64,000 nt of DNA from UBA1794 sp031552405 (GCA_031552405.1 JAVBMN010000001.1:1-64000); one strand, 5' to 3'; shown: positions 17,226 to 26,450, counted from the first letter of the stretch. Made by a program: numbers and translations. Notes: generated by a model from the sequence alone, not told the origin.

Positions 17226-19772
17226 ATGAAAGCATTACAAATACTCTTTGCTTCAGCAAGTATTCTGCTGATGCCTTTTCAAACAAAAATTCATGCTCAA
17301 CAAATCATTAGTACATTTGAGCCGGATACAGAAAATTACATTTCAACGATTGAGGGCGCCTCAAAATATCAGGAGGCTACCCCAATAGCAGTGGACAATC
17401 CCTATAAAACAGGACTGAACAAAAGCAATAAAGTGCTTTACGTAAAGACAAAGCGTGGCATACTGATGGATTGGTGGGAAAATGCAGTTACTCTGACTTT
17501 AGACCAACCTATTGAGATTACCGATGAGAACCGCTATTTACACATATTGCATTACCGGACCAACCCCTTGGATTATTGGGTTATCCATACGTATACGAAT
17601 CAATTTCTGAATCTGGGACAAGGAACATGCGTGGCCAACCGGTGGGTAGACCTTGTGGTAGACCTGAAATCAGCCCAGGATCCAGAGGGAGAGGTTGTCA
17701 ATGCCTTGTCAAACATACGTCTGGAATTAAATGGAAACTGGACTACCAAATTATATACTCCGACAGAATTCTATTATGACGATATCCTATTAAGTAATTC
17801 ATCTGCTCCCCGCTCCACAGGGGAGGTAACCACTCCTGCGTATGTATCTGGATTTGAAGAAACCGATTACATACCGCCCTTTGTCATGGCAGGAGCTACT
17901 GATACCAAAGTGAGTATTGTAGAAAATCCAGAAAAGAACAGCACCAATCCCAGTAAGAGCGTACTGAAACTTGATCCCTCCAATGAAAAGAACTGGTGGG
18001 CCAGAGTCAAAATCCCTTTGAAGAATCCACTATTGGTTACCGAGCAGAATAAATACCTCCATTTTCTGATCCTCTCTCCCCAGTCACCTTGCGCTTTTGT
18101 AGGATACTTTCCCTCCGAGACCTGGATCAATGCAAACATAACGCGTGGAGAATGGACAGATGTTACAATTGATTTATCGGCCCATATAGGCAAAACGATA
18201 GATGATGTGGAGATCTGCCCCAACTCACTGGCCCGGCCCAATCCGTCGTGTTACATTGACAGTATTGAGTTTGATGGCCGGCCGAGCCGTCTGGCCGACT
18301 CGTTCCTTGACAAGATTAACTGTTCTTTAAACATAAAAGATCCCGACTGGAATTTCACTTCTTACTATCCGGAATTTGAAGTGACTGTTCAGAACACCAG
18401 TAATGTAAGTCAAACATTCAATGTTATATGCGACATCTTTACTGATACAAAGGAGCATTTCACCAAACTGGAGAAAAAGGTGACCGTAGCTGCAGGTGCA
18501 AAAAGGACTGAGTCCTTCACTTTCAACAGTGCAGTACCCAATTTTTATCGCTTGTATGTGAAGGTATCAGAGGGTGCAAATATACGGACCAAAACCTATA
18601 AGGTATTCGGATACAAGCCTACTGAGATTGTCACTCCGGAGGACGCAAAACCAGATTTCCAGGAGTTTTGGGACCACACGATTCAGACACTAAAGAACAC
18701 CCCTCCTAACTACAAAGTGTCTTTACGATCTTCTACAGGAAACCGTGTGATATATGATGTACAAATGACCTCACTGGATGGATACATCATTAAAGGGTAT
18801 TATTCGGTACCCAAAAAGGAAGGCAAATTTCCTACAATCATCATGTCTATCGGATACAGTGTTACAGCAGGCGTTCCCAGCAGAACTGACGACTTCATAG
18901 AATTCAGCTACAACGTCAGAGGCCAGGGAATAAGTAATACAAAACCCTTTGGTGCCGACTGGATAGTAGCCGGTTTACCCGAGAAAGAAACCTATTACTA
19001 CCGTGGAGCCTACATGGATGCCTTGAGAGCCGTTGATTTTGTATGCTCTCGCCCCGAGGTGGATCAGGACTTATTATTTGCCGAAGGTGAAAGTCAGGGC
19101 GGTGCCTTAAGTTATGTAATCGGAGCTTTGGATTCACGCGTAAAAGGTGTGGTGGCCCGCGTGCCCTTTCTTGCAGATTTTGAGTACTACTATGCCATTA
19201 AGGAAAATGTAAGCGAAATAAGCTTATGGCCGATGGATGTACTTGATAATTATATGTATAACAATAAGGTGAGTCACGAGAAATTGTTTTCTACCCTGTC
19301 CTATTTTGATCTTAAGAATCTGACATCCAGAATTAAAGTGCCGGTGCTTATGGCTGTTGGGCTGCAAGATGAAACCTGTCCGCCGCATATCAACTTTGCC
19401 GCGTACAACCAAACTCAGGGAGCAAAGGAATATTACATCGGGAAAGAATGGGGGCACTGGGTAGATAACGAATTCCACAACCGGAAAAATGCTTGGTACG
19501 CAGAACAAATCAAGAGAATAACCGCCACAGAAGAGATCGATGAAGATACACAGTCTGATATCCGGATAACTCAGGACGGGACAGGCTTTGTGGTTGAAGG
19601 AGAAAGCCAGGATACGGTTACAGTTTCTGTCTATACAACAGAAGGGACGCTGATCTACTCCCAACTCACCTCACTCCCCACAGAAAAGATAAGCTGTGAG
19701 AAAGGAATCTACATAGTCTGCGTCTCAAACAATCAAAATTGCGTGACAAAGAAAGTCGTTATAGAAAAATAA
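17226..19772 (+). CDS. Secreted CE7-type acetyl xylan esterase-like hydrolase
   Basis: An 848-residue secreted protein: signal peptide ending near THAQ-like KIHAQ, then two similar N-terminal beta domains (about 30-190 and 200-350) that look like carbohydrate-binding jelly rolls. A linker follows, then an alpha/beta hydrolase domain from about residue 465 to 760. This domain carries the CE7 signatures: YNVRGQG, the nucleophile Ser623 in GESQGG, Asp715 in GLQDETCPP and His744 in EWGHW (usual CE7 has HE). CE7 enzymes remove acetyl groups from xylo-oligosaccharides or antibiotics. The last ~70 residues end in GIYIVCVSNNQNCVTKKVVIEK-type sequence, a type A sorting-domain-like tail as in the preceding BspA gene. 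Substrate specificity is not deducible. Confidence 0.8.
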   Translation: MKALQILFASASILLMPFQTKIHAQQIISTFEPDTENYISTIEGASKYQEATPIAVDNPYKTGLNKSNKVLYVKTKRGILMDWWENAVTLTLDQPIEITDENRYLHILHYRTNPLDYWVIHTYTNQFLNLGQGTCVANRWVDLVVDLKSAQDPEGEVVNALSNIRLELNGNWTTKLYTPTEFYYDDILLSNSSAPRSTGEVTTPAYVSGFEETDYIPPFVMAGATDTKVSIVENPEKNSTNPSKSVLKLDPSNEKNWWARVKIPLKNPLLVTEQNKYLHFLILSPQSPCAFVGYFPSETWINANITRGEWTDVTIDLSAHIGKTIDDVEICPNSLARPNPSCYIDSIEFDGRPSRLADSFLDKINCSLNIKDPDWNFTSYYPEFEVTVQNTSNVSQTFNVICDIFTDTKEHFTKLEKKVTVAAGAKRTESFTFNSAVPNFYRLYVKVSEGANIRTKTYKVFGYKPTEIVTPEDAKPDFQEFWDHTIQTLKNTPPNYKVSLRSSTGNRVIYDVQMTSLDGYIIKGYYSVPKKEGKFPTIIMSIGYSVTAGVPSRTDDFIEFSYNVRGQGISNTKPFGADWIVAGLPEKETYYYRGAYMDALRAVDFVCSRPEVDQDLLFAEGESQGGALSYVIGALDSRVKGVVARVPFLADFEYYYAIKENVSEISLWPMDVLDNYMYNNKVSHEKLFSTLSYFDLKNLTSRIKVPVLMAVGLQDETCPPHINFAAYNQTQGAKEYYIGKEWGHWVDNEFHNRKNAWYAEQIKRITATEEIDEDTQSDIRITQDGTGFVVEGESQDTVTVSVYTTEGTLIYSQLTSLPTEKISCEKGIYIVCVSNNQNCVTKKVVIEK

Positions 19773-19777
19773 AAAAA

Positions 19778-19810
19778 GAAGTGGAGGCAACCCAAAGGCA
19801 CCTCCACTTC
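19778..19810. terminator. Bidirectional intrinsic terminator
   Basis: GAAGTGGAGG/CCTCCACTTC, a perfect 10-bp stem with a 13-nt loop. It is flanked by an A-run on the left and a T-rich stretch on the right, between convergent genes, so it can serve both. Confidence 0.8.
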
Positions 19811-19817
19811 TCTTTCC

Positions 19818-20723
19818 TCAATACCCCAGCCAATGCATTACGCTATCCGGTTGATTGGTTATGATGGCATCAACTCCCAACTTTTTTAAACGCATTACCT
19901 CCACTTTATCATCTACCGTCCAAGGGGCCATTTCCATACCCTTGGCATGCACCTGCTTCACTACTGCTTCGGTCAGCATATCGCTTTCGGGGCTATATAC
20001 CTGCGGCACAAAGGTTAAGCGGGCCATAAGTTCATCAAACGGAACATCCTTTTCCTCTACCAGATAGGACAAGCGTACAGAAGGATATTTCTCATGCAGA
20101 TAATTCAGCGTACGGGCATCAAAACACTGCACCAGCAACCGGTTCCCCAGGTTATGGCTTAACAGTTCTTTTATGCATAAGTCAGCAAATGTGATATAAT
20201 CAGGAGAAAAAACACCATCCTTGGCCGGATCGGATTTTATCTCGATATTGTAGCTGACAGGAGAAAGACCTTTCGCTGTTGTAAGCGCCTCTACAGACTC
20301 AATCAGCTCGAATGCCAATGGAATATAGCACCCCCTATTTACCCGGTTCGGGTAAGAAGGATTGGGAAGGCTGCCCACATCGTACCTGCGGAGGCTGTCA
20401 TACGTCATTGAGTATACCTTATAATCTTCCTCTTTGTCAAGGGGAATTGTTTCTCCTTGAGGTGTCAGTGTTTTTACAGTATGCAGGTATGCATCGTGTA
20501 TTACCACTACCTGACTATCCTTTGTTACATGCAGGTCGAACTCCATGACAGGCACCCCGATCTCTACCGCATTCAGCATGGCAGGTATGGTATTTTCCGG
20601 ATACAGTGCTGCACCTCCCCGATGGGCATGTACAACAGGAGCATTCTCACTAACAGATTCCTGACATCCTCCAAGCAGTGCTGCCATTAGCAGACAAGCC
20701 GATACACATAATTTACTACTCAT
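19818..20723 (-). CDS. Glycerophosphodiester phosphodiesterase lipoprotein
   Basis: Hydrolyses glycerophosphodiesters to glycerol-3-phosphate and an alcohol. The GDPD TIM barrel starts at HAHRGGAALYPENT, with the metal and catalytic residues in MEFDLHVTKD and VVIHDAYLH, and ends with KLGVDAIITNQPD. The N-terminus is a lipoprotein signal (LLMAALLGGC), so the enzyme is tethered in the periplasm or at the outer membrane. I chose the ATG at 20723 (MSSKLCVSACLL), which begins the signal; an in-frame start 36 bp upstream adds residues that spoil it. It is about 301 residues long, transcribed singly, and converges on the esterase gene with a shared terminator. Confidence 0.88.
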   Translation of the reverse strand: MSSKLCVSACLLMAALLGGCQESVSENAPVVHAHRGGAALYPENTIPAMLNAVEIGVPVMEFDLHVTKDSQVVVIHDAYLHTVKTLTPQGETIPLDKEEDYKVYSMTYDSLRRYDVGSLPNPSYPNRVNRGCYIPLAFELIESVEALTTAKGLSPVSYNIEIKSDPAKDGVFSPDYITFADLCIKELLSHNLGNRLLVQCFDARTLNYLHEKYPSVRLSYLVEEKDVPFDELMARLTFVPQVYSPESDMLTEAVVKQVHAKGMEMAPWTVDDKVEVMRLKKLGVDAIITNQPDSVMHWLGY

Positions 20724-20927
20724 CACTTTATTCTCAATTAGAAAAGGCAAATATAACAACTATTCTTGTTTTTTTGTCAGCTATTTATCGTTTTCAAAAG
20801 CTGCCTCGCCCACTCCACCTGTAAGAAACACCTTGACGTATGGCTTTCAGACATGAATCATTGAAGTGCACGCCAAAAGCTGGATAGTTTCCTCTACTGC
20901 GTGCGCAGGATTTTTCCAAATCTTGAT

Positions 20928-20935
20928 TATCTTTG
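20928..20935 (+). promoter_or_regulatory. -7 element for the UvrD/PcrA gene
   Basis: TATCTTTG, 9 bp before the ATG at 20944, giving a nearly leaderless transcript if used. Confidence 0.5.
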
Positions 20936-20943
20936 CACATATT

Positions 20944-23280
20944 ATGGCGAATTATCTGGATGAACTGAATGAGAGCCAGCGGCAGGCTGTGCTTTATTGC
21001 GATGGCCCCTCGCTGGTGGTGGCTGGTGCAGGGTCGGGAAAGACTCGTGTGCTGACTTATAAAATAGCATATCTGCTGGAAAAGGGGTTCGAGCCATGGT
21101 CCATCCTGGCACTGACTTTTACCAATAAAGCCGCCCGGGAAATGAAAGAACGCATTGCACGCCAGGTGGGTGAAGGTCGGGCTCGGTACTTATGGATGGG
21201 TACGTTTCACTCTGTATTCTCACGCATCCTGCGTACGGAGGCTCAGTACATAGGATTTTCTTCCAGTTTCACCATTTATGATTCTTCCGACTCGCGCAGT
21301 CTGGTGAAAACCATTTTAAAGGAGATGCAGCTGGACGATAAGAAATACCGTCCGGCAGATATACAAAATCGCATCTCCAACGCCAAAAACAGCCTTGTGA
21401 CTCCTGCCGAATATGCTCGGGATCGTCAAAATTACGATCAGGATCAACGGGATCAAATCCCTTTCTTTCGCGACGTCTTTACACGCTATTGCGACCGTTG
21501 CCGTCAGGCGGGGGCTATGGATTTTGATGATCTGCTGTGTTATACCTATACACTATTTACTACGCATCCCGAGGTGTTGGAGCGTTATCGTCGCCAGTTT
21601 CGCTACATCCTGGTGGATGAGTATCAGGATACGAATTATGCCCAGCACAGCATTGTGCAGCAACTGGCAGCCGACGGGAAAGCCGTGTGTGTGGTAGGCG
21701 ATGATGCCCAAAGCATCTATTCCTTTCGCGGGGCGAAGATTGATAACATCCTCCGCTTCAGTACACTCTTTCCTGCTACCCAGACGTTTAAGCTGGAGCA
21801 AAACTATCGCTCTACCCAAACCATAGTAAGCGCTGCCAATAGCCTTATTGCCAAGAATCATGAGCAGATCCGCAAAGAGGTTTTCTCCGAAAAGGAGGTA
21901 GGGCAGCCCATTGAAGTGTATCAGGCTTATTCGGATGTAGAGGAAGGGACTATTGTGATAAACCGCTTGTTCGACCTGCGCTACCGGCAGGATAGCGAGT
22001 ATGGCGATTTTGCCATCTTGTACCGTACCAACGCCCAGAGCCGCATCTTTGAGGAAGCGCTTCGTAAACTGAGCATCCCGTACCGCATTTATGGAGGTCT
22101 GAGCTTTTACCAACGCAAGGAGATCAAAGACCTTATAGCCTATTTTCGCCTTACGGTGAATCCGCATGATGAAGAAGCACTGAAGCGCATTATCAATTAT
22201 CCCGCCCGTGGCATTGGCGATACCACACTGGGCAAGATCATAGCAGCTGCCAATACACATCAGCGCAGTTTATGGGATGTGCTTGGTGACCCTGTGGGTG
22301 GTGGGCTGGAAGTGAATAAGGGTACTTGGGCTAAGTTGCAGAAGTTTGGTGATATGATGTCCGGTTTCATTCAGGAAGCCGTCCGGTCCGATGCATATAC
22401 CGTAGCTGGAAAGGTGCTGAAAGAGAGTGGTATCATGAAGGAGATCTACCAGGATCGCACACCTGAAAACCTGAGTCGCCAGGAAAATATACAGGAACTG
22501 ATGAACGGTATCCAGAACTTCTGCGAAACTCGTCGGGAATCCGGTGAAGAGGATCGCATCGGGATGACGGATTTCCTTTCCGAAGTATCTCTGCTCACCG
22601 ATCAGGATTCTCCTGATGAGGAAGGCACCTCAAAGGTGACGCTTATGACCATCCATGCTGCTAAAGGGCTGGAATTCCGTAATGTCTTTGTGGTGGGCCT
22701 GGAAGAAGACCTTTTCCCCAGTGCCATGTGCTCCGGCTCTTTGCAGGCCATCGAGGAGGAGCGCCGCCTGTTTTATGTGGCCATTACCCGCGCCGGAGAG
22801 TGTTGTTTTCTGTCGTATGCCAAGTCGCGCTTTCGTTATGGAAAGATGGAGTTCAGTAACCCCAGCCGTTTTCTGAAAGATATAGATTCTTCCTACTTGT
22901 ATCTGCCACAACAACCGCAGCAGGACAGCTTTCGCAAAAAAGAGTCGGAAACCTCGCGTGGATGGAGTACGTACGATGAAAGCCCAAAAGGCTTTCCTGA
23001 ACGAAAGCCGGTTTCTCCTGTGACTCCCCCTATACAGCCTTCTTCGGGGCGTTTCCGTAAATTGTCATCCACACCGCAAAGTACTTCCTCTGCTCAGCCT
23101 TCCGGAAGCATCGCACCGTCGCTGAGAGCCGGGCAGCAGGTGGAACACGAGCGTTTTGGCCGTGGCGAAGTGCTTCGTGTAGAGGGCGCAGGCGAAAATG
23201 CCAAGGCTACCATACGTTTCTCACATAGTGGTGAGAAGCAGCTTTTGTTGCGCTTTGCCCGTATCACTACAATTGATTGA
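20944..23280 (+). CDS. UvrD/PcrA-type superfamily 1 DNA helicase
   Basis: A 3'-5' DNA helicase for repair and for removing recombination proteins or stalled polymerases. All SF1A motifs are visible: Q motif LNESQRQAVL, Walker A AGAGSGKT, motif Ia TFTNKAAREM, DEYQDTN (motif II), GDDAQSIYSFRGA (III), QNYRS (IV), VTLMTIHAAKGLEF (V) and EEERRLFYVAITRA (VI). The C-terminal ~60 residues, after a Ser/Pro-rich linker, resemble the Tudor-like domain by which PcrA/UvrD contacts RNA polymerase (VEHERFGRGEVLRVEG). The start at 20944 gives 778 residues, beginning MANYLDELNESQ; an upstream in-frame ATG at 20866 is ruled out by the promoter element between them. Confidence 0.93.
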   Translation: MANYLDELNESQRQAVLYCDGPSLVVAGAGSGKTRVLTYKIAYLLEKGFEPWSILALTFTNKAAREMKERIARQVGEGRARYLWMGTFHSVFSRILRTEAQYIGFSSSFTIYDSSDSRSLVKTILKEMQLDDKKYRPADIQNRISNAKNSLVTPAEYARDRQNYDQDQRDQIPFFRDVFTRYCDRCRQAGAMDFDDLLCYTYTLFTTHPEVLERYRRQFRYILVDEYQDTNYAQHSIVQQLAADGKAVCVVGDDAQSIYSFRGAKIDNILRFSTLFPATQTFKLEQNYRSTQTIVSAANSLIAKNHEQIRKEVFSEKEVGQPIEVYQAYSDVEEGTIVINRLFDLRYRQDSEYGDFAILYRTNAQSRIFEEALRKLSIPYRIYGGLSFYQRKEIKDLIAYFRLTVNPHDEEALKRIINYPARGIGDTTLGKIIAAANTHQRSLWDVLGDPVGGGLEVNKGTWAKLQKFGDMMSGFIQEAVRSDAYTVAGKVLKESGIMKEIYQDRTPENLSRQENIQELMNGIQNFCETRRESGEEDRIGMTDFLSEVSLLTDQDSPDEEGTSKVTLMTIHAAKGLEFRNVFVVGLEEDLFPSAMCSGSLQAIEEERRLFYVAITRAGECCFLSYAKSRFRYGKMEFSNPSRFLKDIDSSYLYLPQQPQQDSFRKKESETSRGWSTYDESPKGFPERKPVSPVTPPIQPSSGRFRKLSSTPQSTSSAQPSGSIAPSLRAGQQVEHERFGRGEVLRVEGAGENAKATIRFSHSGEKQLLLRFARITTID

Positions 23281-23310
23281 AATAAATAAAAAGTAATATC
23301 CCCCATTTAA

Positions 23311-24453
23311 ATGATAGACTTTAACCAGATACCCTCTCCATGCTATGTGCTGGAAGAAGAGTTGCTGAGAAAAAACCTCAGCCTGATACGTAGCGTAAAA
23401 CTGCGCGCCGGAGTAGAGATTATAATGGCCTTCAAAGCCTTTGCCATGTGGCGTACATTTCCCATTGTGCGCGAGTATGTGGACAGTTGTACAGCCAGCT
23501 CCCTGTATGAAGCCATGATGGCGGTTGAGGAGTTTGGAGCCAAAGCGCATACGTATTCCCCGGCCTATACGGAACAGGATTTCCCCGGGCTGTTGGAACG
23601 GAGTAGTCACATTACGTTCAATTCACTCTCTCAATATTCCCGTTTCTACCCGCAGGTGGCTGCTTATAACGGCCAAGTGTCATGTGGTATACGTATCAAT
23701 CCCGAATTTTCTGAGGTGGAAGTGGAACTCTATAACCCCTGTGCTCCGGGTACGCGTTTCGGTGTGATGAGCGAACAACTTCCCGAGCAGCTTCCCGAAG
23801 GTATCGAAGGGTTTCATTGCCATACTCTTTGTGAAAGCACATCGTACAACCTGGAGAGATCCCTGCAACATATTGAGGCCCGTTTTTCGCGCTGGTTTTC
23901 CCAGTTGAAATGGCTCAATCTGGGCGGAGGCCATCTCATGACAAGCGAAGGATATGACCCTGAGCATCTGATCAACCTCCTGCAAGGCCTGAAAGCTCGT
24001 TATCCACATCTGCAGATCATCCTGGAGCCGGGTGGCGCTTTTGTGTGGCAGGCTGGCACCCTTGTGTCCTCTGTGGTGGATATTGTAGAGAACCGCGGTA
24101 TCCGTACCGCCATCTTGGACGTGAGCTTTACCTGCCACATGCCCGATTGTCTGGAAATGCCTTACCAGCCTGTAGTGCGTGGTGCTTCCTCTTTTCCGGT
24201 AGAAGGGCAGCCTACCTATCGCTTGGGCGGAAACAGTTGTCTGAGCGGCGATTATTACGGCTCCTGGAGTTTCGATCACGAACTTCAGATAGGAGAAAAG
24301 GTCATCTTTGAAGATATGATTCATTATACAATGGTAAAAACCAATATGTTTAACGGAATACACCATCCTTCCATAGCCTTATGGACAAGCGAAGATAAGT
24401 TAAAGGTATTCAAAGAGTTTACCTATCTCGACTATCGTAACAGGATGTGCTGA
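23311..24453 (+). CDS. nspC: Carboxynorspermidine/carboxyspermidine decarboxylase
   Basis: PLP-dependent decarboxylase of the alanine-racemase fold III family that converts carboxy(nor)spermidine to (nor)spermidine, the last step of the alternative polyamine route of Bacteroidetes and Vibrio. The 380-residue length fits. Lys42 in IIMAFKAFAMW is the PLP lysine; GFHCHTLCES and LNLGGGH contribute to cofactor binding, and FTCHMPDCLEMPY carries the active-site Cys region; GGNSCLSGDYYG is also conserved. It follows the helicase by 30 bp and may be co-transcribed. The partner carboxyspermidine dehydrogenase is not in this window. The tRNA promoter begins 44 bp after its stop. Confidence 0.92.
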   Translation: MIDFNQIPSPCYVLEEELLRKNLSLIRSVKLRAGVEIIMAFKAFAMWRTFPIVREYVDSCTASSLYEAMMAVEEFGAKAHTYSPAYTEQDFPGLLERSSHITFNSLSQYSRFYPQVAAYNGQVSCGIRINPEFSEVEVELYNPCAPGTRFGVMSEQLPEQLPEGIEGFHCHTLCESTSYNLERSLQHIEARFSRWFSQLKWLNLGGGHLMTSEGYDPEHLINLLQGLKARYPHLQIILEPGGAFVWQAGTLVSSVVDIVENRGIRTAILDVSFTCHMPDCLEMPYQPVVRGASSFPVEGQPTYRLGGNSCLSGDYYGSWSFDHELQIGEKVIFEDMIHYTMVKTNMFNGIHHPSIALWTSEDKLKVFKEFTYLDYRNRMC

Positions 24454-24497
24454 GGCGTATTAAAGGCGAGAATCTTCTAAAAAAAGTATGCGGTTCT

Positions 24498-24528
24498 TTT
24501 GGTGATTACAAAATAATATCTACCTTTG
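24498..24528 (+). promoter_or_regulatory. Consensus Bacteroidetes promoter for the tRNA cluster
   Basis: TTTG at 24498-24501 and TACCTTTG at 24521-24528 with a 19-bp spacer, a perfect consensus, 11 bp before the first tRNA. Confidence 0.85.
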
Positions 24529-24539
24529 CAACCGCAATC

Positions 24540-24612
24540 GCGAAAGTAGCTCAGTTGGTAGAGCATAACCTTGCCAAGGTTAGGGTCGCGGGTTCGAATC
24601 CCGTCTTTCGCT
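24540..24612 (+). tRNA. tRNA-Gly (GCC)
   Basis: A 73-nt cloverleaf with acceptor stem GCGAAAG/CTTTCGC, D-arm AGCTCAGTTGGTAGAGC, anticodon loop TTGCCAA and T-arm GGTTCGAATCC. No encoded CCA. Confidence 0.95.
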
Positions 24613-24660
24613 CAAAAGCAAAGAGCAAGCGTCTTGAAGCAGTGAGTGCACTGCATAAAT

Positions 24661-24743
24661 GCCCAGGTGGCGAAATGGTAGACGCGCTAGTTTCAGGTAC
24701 TAGTGGTAGCAATGCCGTGTAGGTTCGAGTCCTATTCTGGGCA
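24661..24743 (+). tRNA. tRNA-Leu (CAG)
   Basis: A class II tRNA with a long variable arm. Acceptor GCCCAGG pairs with TCTGGGC, anticodon loop is TTCAGGT and T-loop TTCGAGT. CCA follows in the genome at 24744-24746, unlike the neighbouring tRNAs. Confidence 0.93.
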
Positions 24744-24773
24744 CCACAGTCAAGAGCTTGCTCTTACTCTGAT

Positions 24774-24856
24774 GGAGAGGTGGCGGAATTGGTAGACGCG
24801 CTACTTTGAGGGGGTAGTGACAGTATGTCGTGGGAGTTCGAGTCTCCTTCTCTTCA
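24774..24856 (+). tRNA. tRNA-Leu (GAG)
   Basis: A class II tRNA. Acceptor GGAGAGG pairs with TCTCTTC through two G-U pairs, and the anticodon loop is TTGAGGG. It has the same GTGGCGGAATTGGTAGACGCGCTA-type D region as leucine tRNAs. Confidence 0.92.
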
Positions 24857-24874
24857 CAGATAAAAAGAAATAAT

Positions 24875-24947
24875 GCGGAAATAGCTCAGTTGGTAGAGCA
24901 TAACCTTGCCAAGGTTAGGGTCGCGAGTTCGAGTCTCGTTTTCCGCT
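24875..24947 (+). tRNA. tRNA-Gly (GCC), second copy
   Basis: A 73-nt tRNA nearly identical to the first tRNA-Gly; the acceptor is GCGGAAA/TTTCCGC and the anticodon GCC. It is the last of the four tRNAs. Confidence 0.95.
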
Positions 24948-24953
24948 CACAAG

Positions 24954-24985
24954 AGGAAGATTAACCATGTTAGTCTTCCTTTTTT
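24954..24985 (+). terminator. Terminator of the tRNA cluster
   Basis: AGGAAGATTAAC/GTTAGTCTTCCT stem with a 3-nt loop, one G-T pair, followed by TTTTTT. The remaining gap up to 25178 is AT-rich and shows no gene. Confidence 0.88.
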
Positions 24986-25178
24986 CATTTTTCTTCTTCT
25001 CTTTCTCACGAGACCTACTGAATCACCTATAGATTCACCGGAAAAATCCGCTGATCCATATTTATTAGAGACATTTATCTCTCTTCCCAAAAAGGGCCCA
25101 CCGATTGCTATCAAAAGTTGAAGAATCTGATTTTAGACATACAATCGTATGGGGAAAAGTTTGTATCTATAAAAAAAA

Positions 25179-25208
25179 GAAAACCCCAGCCTCACGGCTA
25201 AGGTTTTC
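25179..25208 (-). terminator. Terminator of the small LRR gene
   Basis: On the minus strand GAAAACC, AGCC / GGCT, GGTTTTC form a stem with a 2-nt internal loop, followed by TTTTTTTT. It lies 126 bp after the LRR gene stop. The intervening 25209-25334 holds no gene. Confidence 0.7.
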
Positions 25209-25334
25209 CAGATAACGAAAAGGCAAACTTCCCTATGCATGATGCGTTCCTTTTCGCCGCTCTTTATCTTTCAAGATAGGATGAAAGAGAAAGAAACCAA
25301 ACAAAATAATTGTGTTTTTCATAGGGTAGTATTC

Positions 25335-25994
25335 TTAGATAGAAGGATAATTTACATTATCAAGCCTGATTCCTATTGCGGAAGACGGCATTTTACTTCC
25401 ATGAGGTATCGTGATTTTGATCTCAGGATTGACCTGGTGGAAAGTTTCTTTATCTCCTGTAGGGAAAGGTGTTGTAAAGATTGTAACCTTTTCCAATTGG
25501 TAGCAATAGCAAAAAGTACTGCTTAGATTATTTATGTTTAAATAGGTTTCCAAATTAGTTATCTCTCTTAGCTTAACACAACCTTGGAATGTACCATAAA
25601 AATTGAACGCTCCTTTGTATGTAGATGCATCAGGAAGGATAACATGAGTTAGATTGGTACAATAGCTAAATAATTTCATAAAGCTGATGCACGAGGTACT
25701 GTCCAAGAATTTGACGCCTCCCAAATCGACAAATAATAGAAAGCTGTTGCCTGAATAAGCAGGCAAACCTATCTTAATCTTCTCTCCTAACAATCTAAAA
25801 TCGTTGCTTTCCCATTTCCCTTCCGCCTTAATAGAGCTGGCATCCGACAAACTTGCAACCTCGGCAAGGTGTATCCGCTCGGTGTTATTAATTCGGATAT
25901 ATGAAGGCGCATTCTGAAAGAAGATCTTTTCTCCTTTCCTTTCTTTCGCTTTCTTTCGAAACATAAGCCGACTAAAAAATCTTTCTGCTCTCAT
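25335..25994 (-). CDS. Small BspA-like leucine-rich repeat protein
   Basis: A 219-residue protein with weak LRR_5/BspA-like repeats between about residues 85 and 190 (KFLDSTSCISFMKLFSYCTNLTHVILP, TFQGCVKLREI). It resembles short Bacteroides proteins related to BspA, although it has no visible signal peptide: its N-terminus is basic (MRAERFFSRLMFRKKAKERKGEK). It may therefore be cytoplasmic or a truncated relic. A good GGAGG sequence lies 9-13 bp upstream of the start, unusual in this window. The nearest promoter candidates lie 190-310 bp upstream inside a segment bounded by inverted repeats, so its expression may switch by inversion. Composition is AT-rich compared with surrounding housekeeping genes, consistent with an accessory origin. 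Confidence 0.6.
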   Translation of the reverse strand: MRAERFFSRLMFRKKAKERKGEKIFFQNAPSYIRINNTERIHLAEVASLSDASSIKAEGKWESNDFRLLGEKIKIGLPAYSGNSFLLFVDLGGVKFLDSTSCISFMKLFSYCTNLTHVILPDASTYKGAFNFYGTFQGCVKLREITNLETYLNINNLSSTFCYCYQLEKVTIFTTPFPTGDKETFHQVNPEIKITIPHGSKMPSSAIGIRLDNVNYPSI

Positions 25995-26101
25995 TTCTCT
26001 TTAATCCTCCATTATAAATGGTGCGTTAAAAAACTACTAGCACCAGCGTAATTACTCAAAAATAATATGTATATATATTTAATTTTTAATTAGAACTTAT
26101 T

Positions 26102-26342
26102 CCACCTCTATGTAGGAGGTGGTTTATTATACATTTACACAGTTTACAACATTGATATACAGAGAATTATATATTAATATTCAAACTTATTCCCGTTTGT
26201 AATATTTGATAGTAGTTTAAATATGATGTTGATATATGATTATTTTTGTAAATAAAAAAAAGTTCTATTTAGCTTGTTTCTAGGAAAGAAGATATATCTT
26301 TGCAGAAATATTTATTGAATCTACGCCACCTCCTACATAGAG
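26102..26342. repeat. 17-bp inverted repeats bounding a 237-bp putatively invertible promoter segment
   Basis: CTCTATGTAGGAGGTGG at 26106-26122 and its exact reverse complement at 26326-26342 face each other across 203 bp of AT-rich DNA. The left copy extends into a full dyad: CCACCTC (26102-26108), a 7-bp core TATGTAG, GAGGTGG. This arm-core-arm layout is that of tyrosine-recombinase sites. The segment carries a rightward TATCTTTG promoter element and a weaker leftward TAAGTTTG (26182-26189). No recombinase is encoded in the window. Confidence 0.6.
26273..26302 (+). promoter_or_regulatory. Promoter inside the inverted-repeat segment
   Basis: TATCTTTG at 26295-26302 with CTTG at 26273-26276 (18-bp spacer). 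As given it reads rightward, away from the LRR gene and toward the 3' end of glyA; inversion would point it at the LRR gene. Confidence 0.6.
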
Positions 26343-26371
26343 ATATCTTTCTTTGGTAATCCTTTTCAAGC

Positions 26372-26440
26372 ATGTTTTATAACATCTTATATTTAGGTGT
26401 AAGAATAATACTTCTATGGCTTTTCTGCGTTTTTTTATAA
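26372..26440 (+). CDS. Possible 22-residue hydrophobic peptide
   Basis: An ATG-started small reading frame, MFYNILYLGVRIILLWLFCV-like, strongly hydrophobic. It lies 70 bp after the rightward promoter in the invertible segment. A second small frame of 33 codons begins at 26451. Neither resembles a family I know, and both could be chance. Confidence 0.15.
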   Translation: MFYNILYLGVRIILLWLFCVFL

Positions 26441-26450
26441 ATGTTATAGG

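Noticed and set aside
20866..20943. N-terminal extension of the helicase
   Set aside because: It would place the promoter element TATCTTTG within the coding region, and the conserved helicase start begins at 20944.
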